Below, piece by piece: positions 16,055-24,792 of a DNA stretch of 64,000 nucleotides (position 1 is its first letter; every line of letters starts with the position of its first letter). The DNA lies in assembly GCF_900115265.1 (NCBI RefSeq), contig NZ_FOVU01000005.1:1-64000 (forward strand). The letters run 5' to 3'. Under the pieces are notes generated by a model. That model saw only the letters and a program-made list of their open reading frames with translations. It ran no database searches and had not been told where the DNA came from. Made by a program: the position numbers and the translations under genes. The DNA comes from Bradyrhizobium sp. Ghvi (GTDB lineage Bacteria; Pseudomonadota; Alphaproteobacteria; Rhizobiales; Xanthobacteraceae).

Positions 16055-16948
16055 GTGCGTGTTCCACGCTCTTACTTCGCCATTCCTCTGTTCGATCGAT
16101 CGCGGGACCATTCCTCCGTCCCGACCAACGCTTGCAGGGCCGACGCGCGCCGCGGCAGTCCAGGGCGGCCGCATGGCCGGCGCGAAGCGGCTTTACCCTG
16201 GACGGGCGCGAGCACGACGGCATGCTTGGCTCGGTCGGGCGTGCGTGTTTGGGCTGTCGTGTCGCTGCTGTTTGTTTTCGCTGCGTCGAACAGTGCTGCT
16301 CCAGCCCAGAGTGGTTCAGTGTTAGCTCAAGCGGTTGCTCAGGCAGGCAAGCCGTTTGCAGCTTTCGTCGACGAAGCCTCGAAGCGTTTTGCAATTCCGA
16401 TAAACTGGATCCGTTCGGTCATTAACATCGAAAGCGCTGGAGACGTGCACGCCAGATCGCCCAAAGGCGCAATGGGCCTGATGCAAATCATGCCGGCGAG
16501 TTGGGCGGAACTTCGTGCGCGCTACAATCTCGGGAACGACCCCTACGACCCACACGACAACATTCTGGCCGGCACGGCTTACTTGCACGAACTGCTCGAC
16601 CGATATGGCTCGCCTGGCGTGTTTGCGGCGTACAATGCGGGACCTGCTCGCTACGAAGAGCATCTCGCGGGCGCCTCTCTGCCAGACGAGACGCGAGCAT
16701 ACGTCGCAAAGCTTGCAAATCTGCTTGCCATCGAACTGCCGCCGAGATGGACGTCCAGCGGACAGTCATCAGCAGCTCCGACGCTATTTGTCTCACGATC
16801 CGATCTCATGAAAACGCGCGATCGGTCGCTGGCACTCATGCCTTCGAGCGGTGTCACGACCGCGATCTCGGCGCCCGATGTTTCGCCCATGGTCCCCCGG
16901 CCTATTGGCGTGTTCGTCCCTCGATCGGATGCGGGAGCCTCGCAATGA
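16055..16948 (+). CDS. Conjugation-associated lytic transglycosylase
   Basis: The SLT domain spans about residues 115-220: the catalytic glutamate lies in INIESAGD, then GAMGLMQIMP, LAGTAYLHELLDRYG and FAAYNAGP. It would cut peptidoglycan locally to let the transfer channel through. The frame is open from 16034, but GTG 16055 has a GGAGG site and is preferred, giving 297 residues. The first 70 residues are unusual, basic and low in predicted structure; the membrane anchor or signal (VWAVVSLLFVFAASNSA) comes only after them, so a later start is possible. It sits between traF and the relaxase. Confidence 0.85.
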   Translation: MRVPRSYFAIPLFDRSRDHSSVPTNACRADARRGSPGRPHGRREAALPWTGASTTACLARSGVRVWAVVSLLFVFAASNSAAPAQSGSVLAQAVAQAGKPFAAFVDEASKRFAIPINWIRSVINIESAGDVHARSPKGAMGLMQIMPASWAELRARYNLGNDPYDPHDNILAGTAYLHELLDRYGSPGVFAAYNAGPARYEEHLAGASLPDETRAYVAKLANLLAIELPPRWTSSGQSSAAPTLFVSRSDLMKTRDRSLALMPSSGVTTAISAPDVSPMVPRPIGVFVPRSDAGASQ

Positions 16949-17366
16949 CCAGGTGTGGGGGTTCGCGAGCTTTGGTGTGCCTCACCAAGCAGGTGGTACG
17001 TGCTGATGGCGTATGGGCGATGCCTTCGGCCCGCGCTCTACTCGTCGCTTCGCTCCTCACCGAGCCACCCTTCGGGTGTCTCGGCCCTTCGGGTAACGAT
17101 CGCTATCGCAAGCGCTCGGAAGCAGCGGGGGCTTCGCAAACCAGCTGCCAAGTCGCGACGGCTCTTTCGGGAACCGGCGACCGGGAGACCACGACGGCAG
17201 GACGGCGAGATAAAAGGGGCTCGCCGGTCGAACCGCAAGCCATTGGCATGGCTTGGGTTCTGGCGTGCCGGTCGGTCGGCGCGCGTGCCGCGCGTTGCAT
17301 TTTAGCAAATGCAATCAAAGCCGTTTTCGGCACCGTGCGTGCTTTTGATCCCTGGGAGGCCCTTCC
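16949..17366 (+). other. Intergenic region before the relaxase, candidate oriT
   Basis: No convincing gene is seen. The left part repeats the CCTTCGGGT and CGATCGCTATCGC words seen at the window start. Further on, ACCGGCGA (near 17173) and TCGCCGGT (near 17221) form an inverted repeat around GGCGAG-N10-CTCGCC. A perfect 8-bp inverted repeat, TTGCATTT-TAGC-AAATGCAA, lies at 17295-17314. Relaxases often nick close to inverted repeats upstream of their own gene, so oriT may be here. No known nic consensus was recognised. GGGAGG just before 17367 is the ribosome site of the relaxase gene. Confidence 0.35.
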
Positions 17367-19130
17367 GTGAGCATGCGCGACAGCGATCTGCGTATTCGGC
17401 CCGGGCGCATCCGCAGTACACGCGCGCCGAAGCAGAAGAGCTTCATCAACCAAGTGCTGCGGGCAGCGAAGAAGGCAGGACACACCTCGGGACAGACCTT
17501 GTCCGGCAGGCGTTCGGCGGCCTACGGGCGCTCGACGTTTGGTCGCGGGCGCCTCGCCTTTAGCCGCGCCAGATTGTTCAGCCCAACGCGGCGCGTCGTG
17601 GTGAAGGCGCGCGTGGTTCGTCACAAAGGGCGGGCGTTCCGCTCAGCGCCATTGACGGCTCATCTCTCGTATCTGAAGCGCGACGGCGTGACGCGGAGCG
17701 GCGAGCGGGCAGAGATGTTTGATGCCGACAACGATCGCGCTGATAGCGCGGCTTTTGCGGAACGGTGCAAGGACGACCGGCATCACTTCAGGTTCATCGT
17801 CTCGCCTGAGGACGCCGGCGACATGACCGACCTGAAGGCCTTCACCCGCGACCTTGCCAAGCAGATGGAGACCGATCTAGGCACGCGGCTCGATTGGGTG
17901 GCCGTCGATCATTGGAATACCGACAATCCTCACGTCCATCTTCTCGTTCGGGGAGTAGATGGGCAGGGGGCGGATCTCGTGATCTCCCGCGACTACATTA
18001 GCCAGGGCCTGCGCTCACGCGCAGAGGAACTGATCGCGATCGAACTGGGTCCAAAGCCGGAGCATGAGATCCGCAATTCGCTTGAGAGGGAAATCACGGC
18101 GGAGCGATGGACGCGGCTCGATCGGGAGATCCGGCTGGCGGCAGACGAGACTGGCTATGTCGATCTTCGCCCAGAGAATCCCGGCAAGTCCGATCCTGAG
18201 ATCCGGCGCCTGATGGTCGGTCGCCTTCAACATCTGGAGAAGATGGGCCTTGCCGCATCCGCCGCGCCTGGGGAATGGATGGTAGGGCTCGAGGCCGAGC
18301 GTAGTCTGCGCGATCTCGGCATGCGCGGCGACATCGTCAAGACCATGCACCGCGCCTTTACCGAGCGTGGGGAAGCGCGCGGCGTTGCCGACTACGTTAT
18401 CGAAGGTGGACAGCCGACGTCCGAGATTATCGGACGGCTGGTCGACCGGGGATTGCATGACGAACTGACTGGCGAGGCCTACGCCCTGATCGACGGAACG
18501 GACGGACGTGCTCACCATGTGCGCTTCCGAGGGCTCGAGGCCTTCGAACAGGCGCCACCGGTCGGCGGCATCGTCGAAGTCCGACGCTTCGGTCAAGCCA
18601 GCGATCCGCGGCCGACCATGGTGCTCGCAACCCGTTCCGATCTCGATCTTGGTAGCCAGATCACGGCACGAGGGGCAACTTGGCTCGACCATCGGCTGGT
18701 TGAACGTGACCCCATGCCGCTTGCCACGGGTGGATTCGGCCGCGAGACCCGCGACGCCATGGAAGCCCGGACCGAGCGTCTGATCCAGGAGGGCTTGGCG
18801 CGGCGACAGGGCCAACGCATCATCTTGCAGCGCGACCTCCTGAACACGTTGCGCCGGCGTGAATTGGACGAGGTGGCAGCAAAGGTCTCGGCCGACACTG
18901 GCCTACCTCTCGTGAATGCCGCGTCCGGGGAGCATGTGGCGGGAACGTATCGCCAGCGGCTGACGCTCACCTCAGGACGCTTCGCCATGATCGATAATGG
19001 TCTCGGCTTCCAGCTCGTGCCCTGGTCGCGCGAACTCGAAAAGAGGCTCGGCCAACACGTCACTGGCGTCGTGAAGGACGGCGGTGGCATCGAATGGGGT
19101 TTTGGTCGGAAGCGCGACCTCGGCCTCTAG
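17367..19130 (+). CDS. rlxS: RlxS-type relaxase/mobilisation nuclease (DUF3363)
   Basis: This 587-residue protein has a basic N-terminus and a relaxase core around residues 100-210. HHFRFIVSPEDAGDM and the metal-binding DNPHVHLLVRG (three-histidine motif region) are the diagnostic parts. The C-terminal half is the DUF3363 domain, ending WGFGRKRDLGL. GTG 17367 is chosen for its GGGAGG site; ATG 17373 is an alternative. It would nick oriT and pilot the strand through TraG. DUF3363 relaxases are the standard type on alphaproteobacterial ICEs with trb systems. The traG gene starts 35 bp downstream. Confidence 0.92.
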   Translation: MSMRDSDLRIRPGRIRSTRAPKQKSFINQVLRAAKKAGHTSGQTLSGRRSAAYGRSTFGRGRLAFSRARLFSPTRRVVVKARVVRHKGRAFRSAPLTAHLSYLKRDGVTRSGERAEMFDADNDRADSAAFAERCKDDRHHFRFIVSPEDAGDMTDLKAFTRDLAKQMETDLGTRLDWVAVDHWNTDNPHVHLLVRGVDGQGADLVISRDYISQGLRSRAEELIAIELGPKPEHEIRNSLEREITAERWTRLDREIRLAADETGYVDLRPENPGKSDPEIRRLMVGRLQHLEKMGLAASAAPGEWMVGLEAERSLRDLGMRGDIVKTMHRAFTERGEARGVADYVIEGGQPTSEIIGRLVDRGLHDELTGEAYALIDGTDGRAHHVRFRGLEAFEQAPPVGGIVEVRRFGQASDPRPTMVLATRSDLDLGSQITARGATWLDHRLVERDPMPLATGGFGRETRDAMEARTERLIQEGLARRQGQRIILQRDLLNTLRRRELDEVAAKVSADTGLPLVNAASGEHVAGTYRQRLTLTSGRFAMIDNGLGFQLVPWSRELEKRLGQHVTGVVKDGGGIEWGFGRKRDLGL

Positions 19131-19165
19131 CAAACTCTTCAATTCAGTTGCGGAAGGACGTCGGG

Positions 19166-21154
19166 ATGTCCGGAACCAAAATCCTCTGGGGTCAGGTGAT
19201 TGTCGTCGGCCTGATCGTGCTGCTGGCCATCTGGGGGGCAACCGAGTGGACGGCTTGGCGGCTCGCCTGGCAACCAGAGCTTGGCCGCCCCTGGTTCGAA
19301 CTGTCGGGCTTCAAGGTCTATTACCCGCCAATCTTCTTCTGGTGGTGGTTCGTCTACGACGCCTATGCGCCTCAGGTCTTTGTCGAGGGCGCCTTCATCG
19401 CGGCGTCGGGGACCTTCATTTCGATCGCAGTGGCGATCGGCATGTCGGTGTGGCGCGCACGTGAAGCCAAGAATGTCGAGACCTATGGTTCGGCGCGCTG
19501 GGCTGATACCGAGGAGGTTCGAGCGGCCGGGCTCCTCGGTCCGGATGGCGTGGTGCTCGGCAAACTCGACCGCGACTACCTCCGGCATGACGGACCAGAG
19601 CACGTACTGTGCTTTGCGCCGACCCGGTCCGGCAAAGGTGTCGGCCTCGTCGTTCCTTCGTTGCTGGCTTGGCCCGGCTCGGCCATCGTCCACGACATCA
19701 AGGGTGAGAACTGGCAACTGACCGCCGGCTTCCGCGCGCGGCATGGCCGCGTCCTGCTCTTCGACCCCACCAATCCAAAGTCCTCAGCCTACAATCCGCT
19801 CCTCGAAGTCCGGCGTGGGGAATGGGAGGTTCGCGACGTCCAGAACGTCGCCGACGTCCTGGTCGACCCCGAAGGCTCCCTCGACAAGCGGAACCATTGG
19901 GAGAAGACCAGTCATTCGCTCCTGGTCGGTGCCATCCTCCATGTCCTCTATGCCGAGGCAGACAAGACCTTGGCTGGCGTCGCCGCTTTCCTGTCCGACC
20001 CGAAGCGGCCGATCGAGGCGACGCTAAAGGCGATGATGACCACGCCGCACCTTAGCGAACAGGGTGCCCATCCCGTGGTCGCCTCGACCGCGCGCGAACT
20101 CCTCAACAAATCCGAGAATGAACGGTCCGGCGTCCTGTCCACCGCGATGTCGTTCCTCGGGCTCTACCGCGATCCCGTGGTGGCCCAGGTGACCTGTCGC
20201 TGCGACTGGCGGATTGCCGATCTGATCGCAGATAGCCGCCCGACGACGCTTTACCTCGTGGTGCCACCGTCGGATATTTCTCGGACCAAGCCGCTGATCC
20301 GTCTGGTGCTGAATCAGATTGGTCGGCGTCTGACCGAGGACTTGCATGCCCGCGACCGCCGGCATCGAGTCCTGATGATGCTCGACGAGTTCCCAGCACT
20401 TGGGCGGCTTGATTTCTTTGAATCCGCGCTCGCCTTCATGGCCGGGTACGGCATCAAAAGTTTCTTGATCGCGCAGTCTCTCAATCAGATCGAGAAGGCC
20501 TACGGGCCGAACAACGCCATTCTCGACAACTGTCACGTTCGCGTCAGCTTCGCGACCAACGACGAGCGGACCGCCAAGCGGGTGTCCGACGCGCTGGGCA
20601 CGGCGACCGAGATGCGGGCGATGAAGAACTATGCCGGCCACAGGTTGAATCCTTGGCTGGGTCACCTCATGGTCTCGCGGCAGGAGACGGCCAGACCGCT
20701 CTTGACCCCGGGCGAGATCATGCAGCTTCCGCCGATGGACGAGATCGTCATGGTGGCGGGCACGCCGCCGATCCGGGCGAAGAAAGTTCGCTACTACGAG
20801 GATCGGCGGTTCACCGAGCGGGTTCTGCCGCCGCCCGATCCGGCGAGCGCCGGCCGATCATTGCGAGCGGACGGATGGTCAGCGATCGGACCGCTAAAGC
20901 CGACGGCAGGTCCAACCGAAAAAGCTGCGGAGGCCGAGGAAGACACGGCGAACAGCGGACTCCGTCGTGAGCCCGAACTCCCCGATCACGTCGCGATCGC
21001 CAAGGAGACGACCGAACCGACACCGGCAGAGGAATTTGCCGCCGTTCTTGACGATGACGAGGATGCGGTCCGTCAGTCTCGACTGATGCGTCAACAGATG
21101 CGTGGCGTTGCGCGCCAGGTCACCATGGACCCGAATGACGGTATGGAGCTCTGA
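19166..21154 (+). CDS. traG: TraG/VirD4 type IV coupling protein
   Basis: This 662-residue inner-membrane ATPase couples the relaxosome to the Trb channel. Two N-terminal membrane segments flank a periplasmic loop (VIVVGLIVLLAIWGATEW and then GAFIAASGTFISIAVAIGMSV). The Walker A motif is APTRSGKGVGLVVPSLL near residue 150, and Walker B is HRVLMMLDEFPALGRL near 410. The C-terminal 100 residues are acidic and variable. The frame extends upstream into the relaxase end, but ATG 19166 with GGAAGGA upstream is a normal start. Confidence 0.94.
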   Translation: MSGTKILWGQVIVVGLIVLLAIWGATEWTAWRLAWQPELGRPWFELSGFKVYYPPIFFWWWFVYDAYAPQVFVEGAFIAASGTFISIAVAIGMSVWRAREAKNVETYGSARWADTEEVRAAGLLGPDGVVLGKLDRDYLRHDGPEHVLCFAPTRSGKGVGLVVPSLLAWPGSAIVHDIKGENWQLTAGFRARHGRVLLFDPTNPKSSAYNPLLEVRRGEWEVRDVQNVADVLVDPEGSLDKRNHWEKTSHSLLVGAILHVLYAEADKTLAGVAAFLSDPKRPIEATLKAMMTTPHLSEQGAHPVVASTARELLNKSENERSGVLSTAMSFLGLYRDPVVAQVTCRCDWRIADLIADSRPTTLYLVVPPSDISRTKPLIRLVLNQIGRRLTEDLHARDRRHRVLMMLDEFPALGRLDFFESALAFMAGYGIKSFLIAQSLNQIEKAYGPNNAILDNCHVRVSFATNDERTAKRVSDALGTATEMRAMKNYAGHRLNPWLGHLMVSRQETARPLLTPGEIMQLPPMDEIVMVAGTPPIRAKKVRYYEDRRFTERVLPPPDPASAGRSLRADGWSAIGPLKPTAGPTEKAAEAEEDTANSGLRREPELPDHVAIAKETTEPTPAEEFAAVLDDDEDAVRQSRLMRQQMRGVARQVTMDPNDGMEL

Positions 21155-21160
21155 GGCAAC

Positions 21161-21586
21161 ATGCGCGACCGGATGAACGTCTACTTCTCGCCAGAGCTTC
21201 TGAAACAGATCTCGGAATTCGCCGATCGCAAGAAGCTCTCTCGGTCCGCGATCGTGGAAGCGGCGGTTGCTTCGTTTCTGTCACCGGATGGAGCGGACAG
21301 GCGGGAGGCGGCGTTTACCCGTCGGCTGGATCGACTGTCGCGTCAGATGCAGAGACTGGAGCGCGATGTTGGTTTGACAGCCGAGACCATGGCCCTCTTC
21401 ATTCGTTTCTGGCTGACGATCACGCCGCCGCTACCCAACGACGCGCAGGCGGCCGCGCAGGCAAAGGGTCGGGAGCGCTTTGAAGGATTTGTCGAGGCGC
21501 TCGGGCGCCGTTTGCAGAAGGGGCAAAGCTTTCTGCGCGAGATTCCAGAAGATATCCGCCATCAGGAACCGGCGGAAGAAACCTGA
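21161..21586 (+). CDS. Ribbon-helix-helix (CopG-like) protein of the tra/trb region
   Basis: This 141-residue protein begins MRDRMNVYFSPELLKQISEFADRK, an N-terminal RHH fold that binds DNA as a dimer. Helical heptads and a hydrophobic FIRFWLTITPPLP segment follow. It starts six bases after traG and is usually followed directly by trbB. It probably regulates the trb operon or acts as an accessory relaxosome component. Here an MFS gene has come between it and trbB. Confidence 0.85.
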   Translation: MRDRMNVYFSPELLKQISEFADRKKLSRSAIVEAAVASFLSPDGADRREAAFTRRLDRLSRQMQRLERDVGLTAETMALFIRFWLTITPPLPNDAQAAAQAKGRERFEGFVEALGRRLQKGQSFLREIPEDIRHQEPAEET

Positions 21587-21618
21587 CTGAACTATGTAGA
21601 AAGACCATTTCGCCGGAC

Positions 21619-21644
21619 CTTCTTTTTCTACGCCGGTCTACGAC
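21619..21644 (+). repeat. Left copy of direct repeat flanking the MFS insertion
   Basis: This 26-bp stretch contains TTCTTTTTCTACGCC and CTACGA. It matches 23107-23132 at 23 of 26 positions in direct orientation. The two copies bracket the MFS transporter gene within the otherwise conserved copG-trbB interval. This suggests duplication of the original intergenic sequence during insertion, or recombination between related elements. Confidence 0.6.
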
Positions 21645-21720
21645 CGCAGCGATTTAACCGAACTGACAAAAAGCTGGACGCGCTATCGGCTCGAGCGAGC
21701 TGAGAGCAAAGGGGGGCAGC

Positions 21721-23049
21721 ATGCAAATCTCAACAGGATGCCGTCGAATCGCGCGCGTCTTTCTCCCTTTTGCAGCTGGGTACTATCTCTCTTATCTGTT
21801 TCGAACGATCAACGCTCTGATCGCCAGCCATCTCAGCTCAGATACAGGGGTTGGGGCTGCCGATCTCGGGTTGCTTACGTCAGTCTACTTTCTTGTTTTC
21901 GCAGCGGCTCAGATCCCCGTTGGTATTCTATTGGACCGCTTTGGTCCGCGTCGCGTCCAGAGCGTTCTGCTGTTGCTCGCAGCATTCGGCGCCGGACTGT
22001 TCTCGGTGTCGACCGGCTTCCTATCCCTTTTGATTGCGCGAGCAATGATCGGGCTTGGGGTGGCGGCGGCGCTGACAGCAGGACTGAAGTCCATTATCCT
22101 TTGGTTCCCCAGAGAACGAGTTGCCTTACTGAACGGCTACATGATCATGCTGGGATCGCTAGGAGCGGTGACCGCTACGTCTCCTGTTGAGCACCTGCTC
22201 GCCTGGATGGGCTGGCGGCAGCTCTTTGAGATCCTGGCGGCTGCGACCGGAGCGACGGCTCTTCTCATCTACGTCGTGGTGCCTCAACGACGCGATGTCC
22301 TGTCAACAGCGCGCGCCACCCTCAGCTCCGTTTTCGGCGATCGGCGCTTTTGGCGCATGGCCCCGTTGTCGGCGACTTGCGTTGGATCGTCCTGGTCCTT
22401 GCAGGGATTGTGGGCATCGCCGTGGCTGACAGACGTCGAGGAGCTTGATCGCGCAAGTCTCGTTAGACAGCTGTTCATCATGTCGATCGTCCTGAGCTGC
22501 GGTGCCTGGTTGTTTGGTATGACCGTGCATTACGTCAAACGGAGAGGAGCCGGCGCGGAGACAATATTGGCGATGGTTGCGGTGCTGTTTATCGCAGCCG
22601 AGATAGCCGTAGTCCTGCGAGCGCCTCTGCCGTCCATCTTGCTGTGGTCCGTTGTCGCAATTGTCGGAACGGCAACCGTGGTTAGCTTCGCGGTAATAGC
22701 GGATTACTTTCCGCCGGAGCTTGCCGGTCGTGCCAATGGTGCCTTGAACGTTTTGCACTTCGGTTGGGCATTTCTGGCGCAATACGTGACAGGTCTTATC
22801 CTGGAGCAATGGTCCGCAACTGATGGACATAGGCCCGTCCAAGCCTATCAAGCTGCGTTTGGTCTAAACGTGGCACTGCAAATCGCGACGTTGGTCTGGT
22901 TCGCGCTGCCCTGGTGCCGATCCATCGCTTCGTGGATGAGTTCAATCCTCGTCTTCAGGCCTGCTGATGTTCCCAATGCTCTTGAGTCAGTTGGCTTGTA
23001 TGAGAGTTCGGTCATCCTCCTGCCCGCGGATGACGATCTGGAGTGGTGA
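21721..23049 (+). CDS. Major facilitator superfamily transporter (insertion cargo)
   Basis: This 442-residue protein has twelve hydrophobic segments. The MFS A-motif region is seen as GILLDRFGPRR in loop 2-3, with WFPRERVALLNG after helix 5. The start has a very good GGGGGG site. Sequence type is that of general MFS permeases, and the substrate cannot be told from the sequence. It has no link to conjugation and sits between copG and trbB, where related elements have no gene; direct repeats flank it. A role in export or uptake of a small organic acid for the host is possible but unsupported. Confidence 0.8.
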   Translation: MQISTGCRRIARVFLPFAAGYYLSYLFRTINALIASHLSSDTGVGAADLGLLTSVYFLVFAAAQIPVGILLDRFGPRRVQSVLLLLAAFGAGLFSVSTGFLSLLIARAMIGLGVAAALTAGLKSIILWFPRERVALLNGYMIMLGSLGAVTATSPVEHLLAWMGWRQLFEILAAATGATALLIYVVVPQRRDVLSTARATLSSVFGDRRFWRMAPLSATCVGSSWSLQGLWASPWLTDVEELDRASLVRQLFIMSIVLSCGAWLFGMTVHYVKRRGAGAETILAMVAVLFIAAEIAVVLRAPLPSILLWSVVAIVGTATVVSFAVIADYFPPELAGRANGALNVLHFGWAFLAQYVTGLILEQWSATDGHRPVQAYQAAFGLNVALQIATLVWFALPWCRSIASWMSSILVFRPADVPNALESVGLYESSVILLPADDDLEW

Positions 23050-23106
23050 GCAGCAACTTGCAGCGAACCGATACGATTAAGTTGCCGTCAAACATCAGTT
23101 CTCAAT

Positions 23107-23132
23107 CTTTCTTTTTCTACGCCAGCCTACGA
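23107..23132 (+). repeat. Right copy of direct repeat flanking the MFS insertion
   Basis: This is the second copy of the 26-bp repeat (23 of 26 identical to 21619-21644). It is followed by what looks like the normal leader of trbB, with GGGGA before the GTG start at 23232. Confidence 0.6.
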
Positions 23133-23231
23133 TCTCCGAAAGCGCTTGTTGCGCCAAGCCCATCAGTGCCTCTTCTAATCATCCCCATCTGAGGGCGCTC
23201 TTTCGATGTCCTCATTCGGTGGGGACGAACC

Positions 23232-24194
23232 GTGGCAATCCATTCCATTGAATCGGAAGCGAGCTCGCGTGGAGCGCGAATGCTGCGCAGCGCGCTCGGC
23301 TCTGCGATCGCCGGCTACCTCGAAGACGAAGCGATCATCGAGGTGATGCTCAACCCGGATGGGCGGCTGTGGATCGACCGGTTGTCGAATGGTCTGATGG
23401 ACACAGGTGAAACCCTGTCCGCAGCCGATGGCGAGCGCATTGTTCGCCTGGTTGCGCATCACGTAGGCGCCGAGGTGCATGCCGGCGCGCCGCGGGTATC
23501 GGCAGAGCTGCCTGGAACTGGTGAGCGCTTCGAAGGCCTTTTGCCTCCGGTCGTTGCCGCCCCGGCGTTTGCTATCCGCAAGCCCGCAGTCGCCGTGTTT
23601 ACGCTCGACGACTACGTCGGCAGGGGGATCATGACCTCCGAGCAGGCCAAGATCTTAAAGAGCGCGGTCGCCGCACGGAAGAACATCCTCGTCGCCGGCG
23701 GGACATCGACCGGCAAGACGACATTGACGAATGCACTCCTGGCCGAGGTGGCAAAGACCGCTGATCGGGTCGTTCTGATCGAAGATACCCGCGAACTTCA
23801 GTGCAAAGCGCCCAATCTTGTAGCTTTGCGGACCAAGGATGGCGTGGCCACGCTGTCGGACCTGGTTCGCTCCTCGCTGCGACTGCGTCCTGACCGCATT
23901 CCGGTCGGTGAGGTTCGCGGTGCCGAAGCGCTCGACCTGCTTAAGGCTTGGGGCACCGGGCATCCCGGTGGCATCGGGACCATTCATGCGGGCACCGCGT
24001 TGGGCGCGCTGCGGCGGCTCGAGCAACTCATCCAGGAAGCCGTCATTACGGTTCCGCGCGCCCTGATCGCGGAGACGATCAACCTCGTTGCTGTGCTTGC
24101 GGGGCGCGGCGCTGACCGTCGCCTCACTGAACTCGCTATCGTCAAGGGGCTCGGTGCCGTCGGTGACTACAACGTTTCATCAACAGGAGACTGA
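23232..24194 (+). CDS. trbB: TrbB, conjugal transfer ATPase (VirB11 family)
   Basis: This 320-residue cytoplasmic hexameric ATPase powers pilus assembly. Its N-terminal domain includes EVMLNPDGRLWIDR. Walker A is AGGTSTGKTTLTN near residue 160, the Asp box is LIEDTRELQ, Walker B is VGEVRGAEALDLLKAWGTGHPGG, and the His box follows as GTIHAGT. GTG 23232 is the likely start. It is the first gene of a trbBCDEJKLFGI operon and is followed after one base by trbC. Confidence 0.95.
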   Translation: MAIHSIESEASSRGARMLRSALGSAIAGYLEDEAIIEVMLNPDGRLWIDRLSNGLMDTGETLSAADGERIVRLVAHHVGAEVHAGAPRVSAELPGTGERFEGLLPPVVAAPAFAIRKPAVAVFTLDDYVGRGIMTSEQAKILKSAVAARKNILVAGGTSTGKTTLTNALLAEVAKTADRVVLIEDTRELQCKAPNLVALRTKDGVATLSDLVRSSLRLRPDRIPVGEVRGAEALDLLKAWGTGHPGGIGTIHAGTALGALRRLEQLIQEAVITVPRALIAETINLVAVLAGRGADRRLTELAIVKGLGAVGDYNVSSTGD

Positions 24195-24195
24195 C

Positions 24196-24519
24196 ATGCG
24201 TCAGCAATTTCGTTTTCTTCGAGGTGCATCGTTGGCTGCCTTCGGCACGGTGCTTTTGGCAGTTCAGCCGGCATGGGCGGCTGGCTCGAACATGCCGTGG
24301 GAGCAACCACTCAATCAGATCTTGCAGTCGGTTGAAGGTCCGGTCGCCAAGATCATCGCCGTTATCATCATCGTCGTGACCGGGCTCACGCTCGCGTTCG
24401 GGGATTCGTCCGGTGGTTTCCGCAGGCTGATCCAAATCGTGTTCGGTCTGTCGATCGCGTTTGCGGCTTCGAGCTTCTTCCTGTCGTTCTTCTCCTTCGG
24501 CGGCGGCGTGGTGGTTTGA
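24196..24519 (+). CDS. trbC: TrbC, prepilin of the conjugative pilus
   Basis: This 107-residue protein has a signal peptide ending near AVQPAWAAG and two hydrophobic helices (IIAVIIIVVTGLTLAFG and IVFGLSIAFAASSFFLSFFSF), the normal pilin layout. TraF, encoded at 15540-16052, is the expected processing and cyclising peptidase. The start ATG 24196 has AGGAGA upstream and its stop codon overlaps the trbD start. Confidence 0.92.
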   Translation: MRQQFRFLRGASLAAFGTVLLAVQPAWAAGSNMPWEQPLNQILQSVEGPVAKIIAVIIIVVTGLTLAFGDSSGGFRRLIQIVFGLSIAFAASSFFLSFFSFGGGVVV

Positions 24520-24782
24520 TGGATGAACCGGTCACAGGCTTTGTCGTGCCCGTTCACCGCGCGCTCACTGAGCCGATCCTGATGGGCGGCGCGCCGCGGT
24601 CGGTCGCGATCGTCAATGGCACGCTTGCGGCAGCCCTTGGGCTCGGATTGCGGCTCTGGATCGCGGGTCTTGTCCTCTGGTTCATCGGCCACATGGCCGC
24701 CGTCTGGGCCGCCAAACGCGATCCCGCCTTCGTCGATGTGGTGCGCCGACATCTGCGCATTCCAGGCCATCTCAACACCTGA
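24519..24782 (+). CDS. trbD: TrbD, inner-membrane transfer protein (VirB3 family)
   Basis: This 87-residue protein has an N-terminal PVHRALTEPILMGGAPR motif typical of TrbD/VirB3. One or two membrane segments (VNGTLAAALGLGLRLWIAGLVLWFIGHM) and a short charged tail with DPAF follow. ATG 24519 overlaps the trbC stop. VirB3-type proteins associate with the TrbE/VirB4 ATPase encoded next. Confidence 0.92.
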   Translation: MDEPVTGFVVPVHRALTEPILMGGAPRSVAIVNGTLAAALGLGLRLWIAGLVLWFIGHMAAVWAAKRDPAFVDVVRRHLRIPGHLNT

Positions 24783-24792
24783 GTTCTCGGTC

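Noticed and set aside
16501..17370. Plus-strand frame overlapping the lytic transglycosylase and running to the relaxase
   Set aside because: It lies out of frame with the transglycosylase over half its length and shows no domain; the part after 16948 looks like intergenic repeat-rich DNA.
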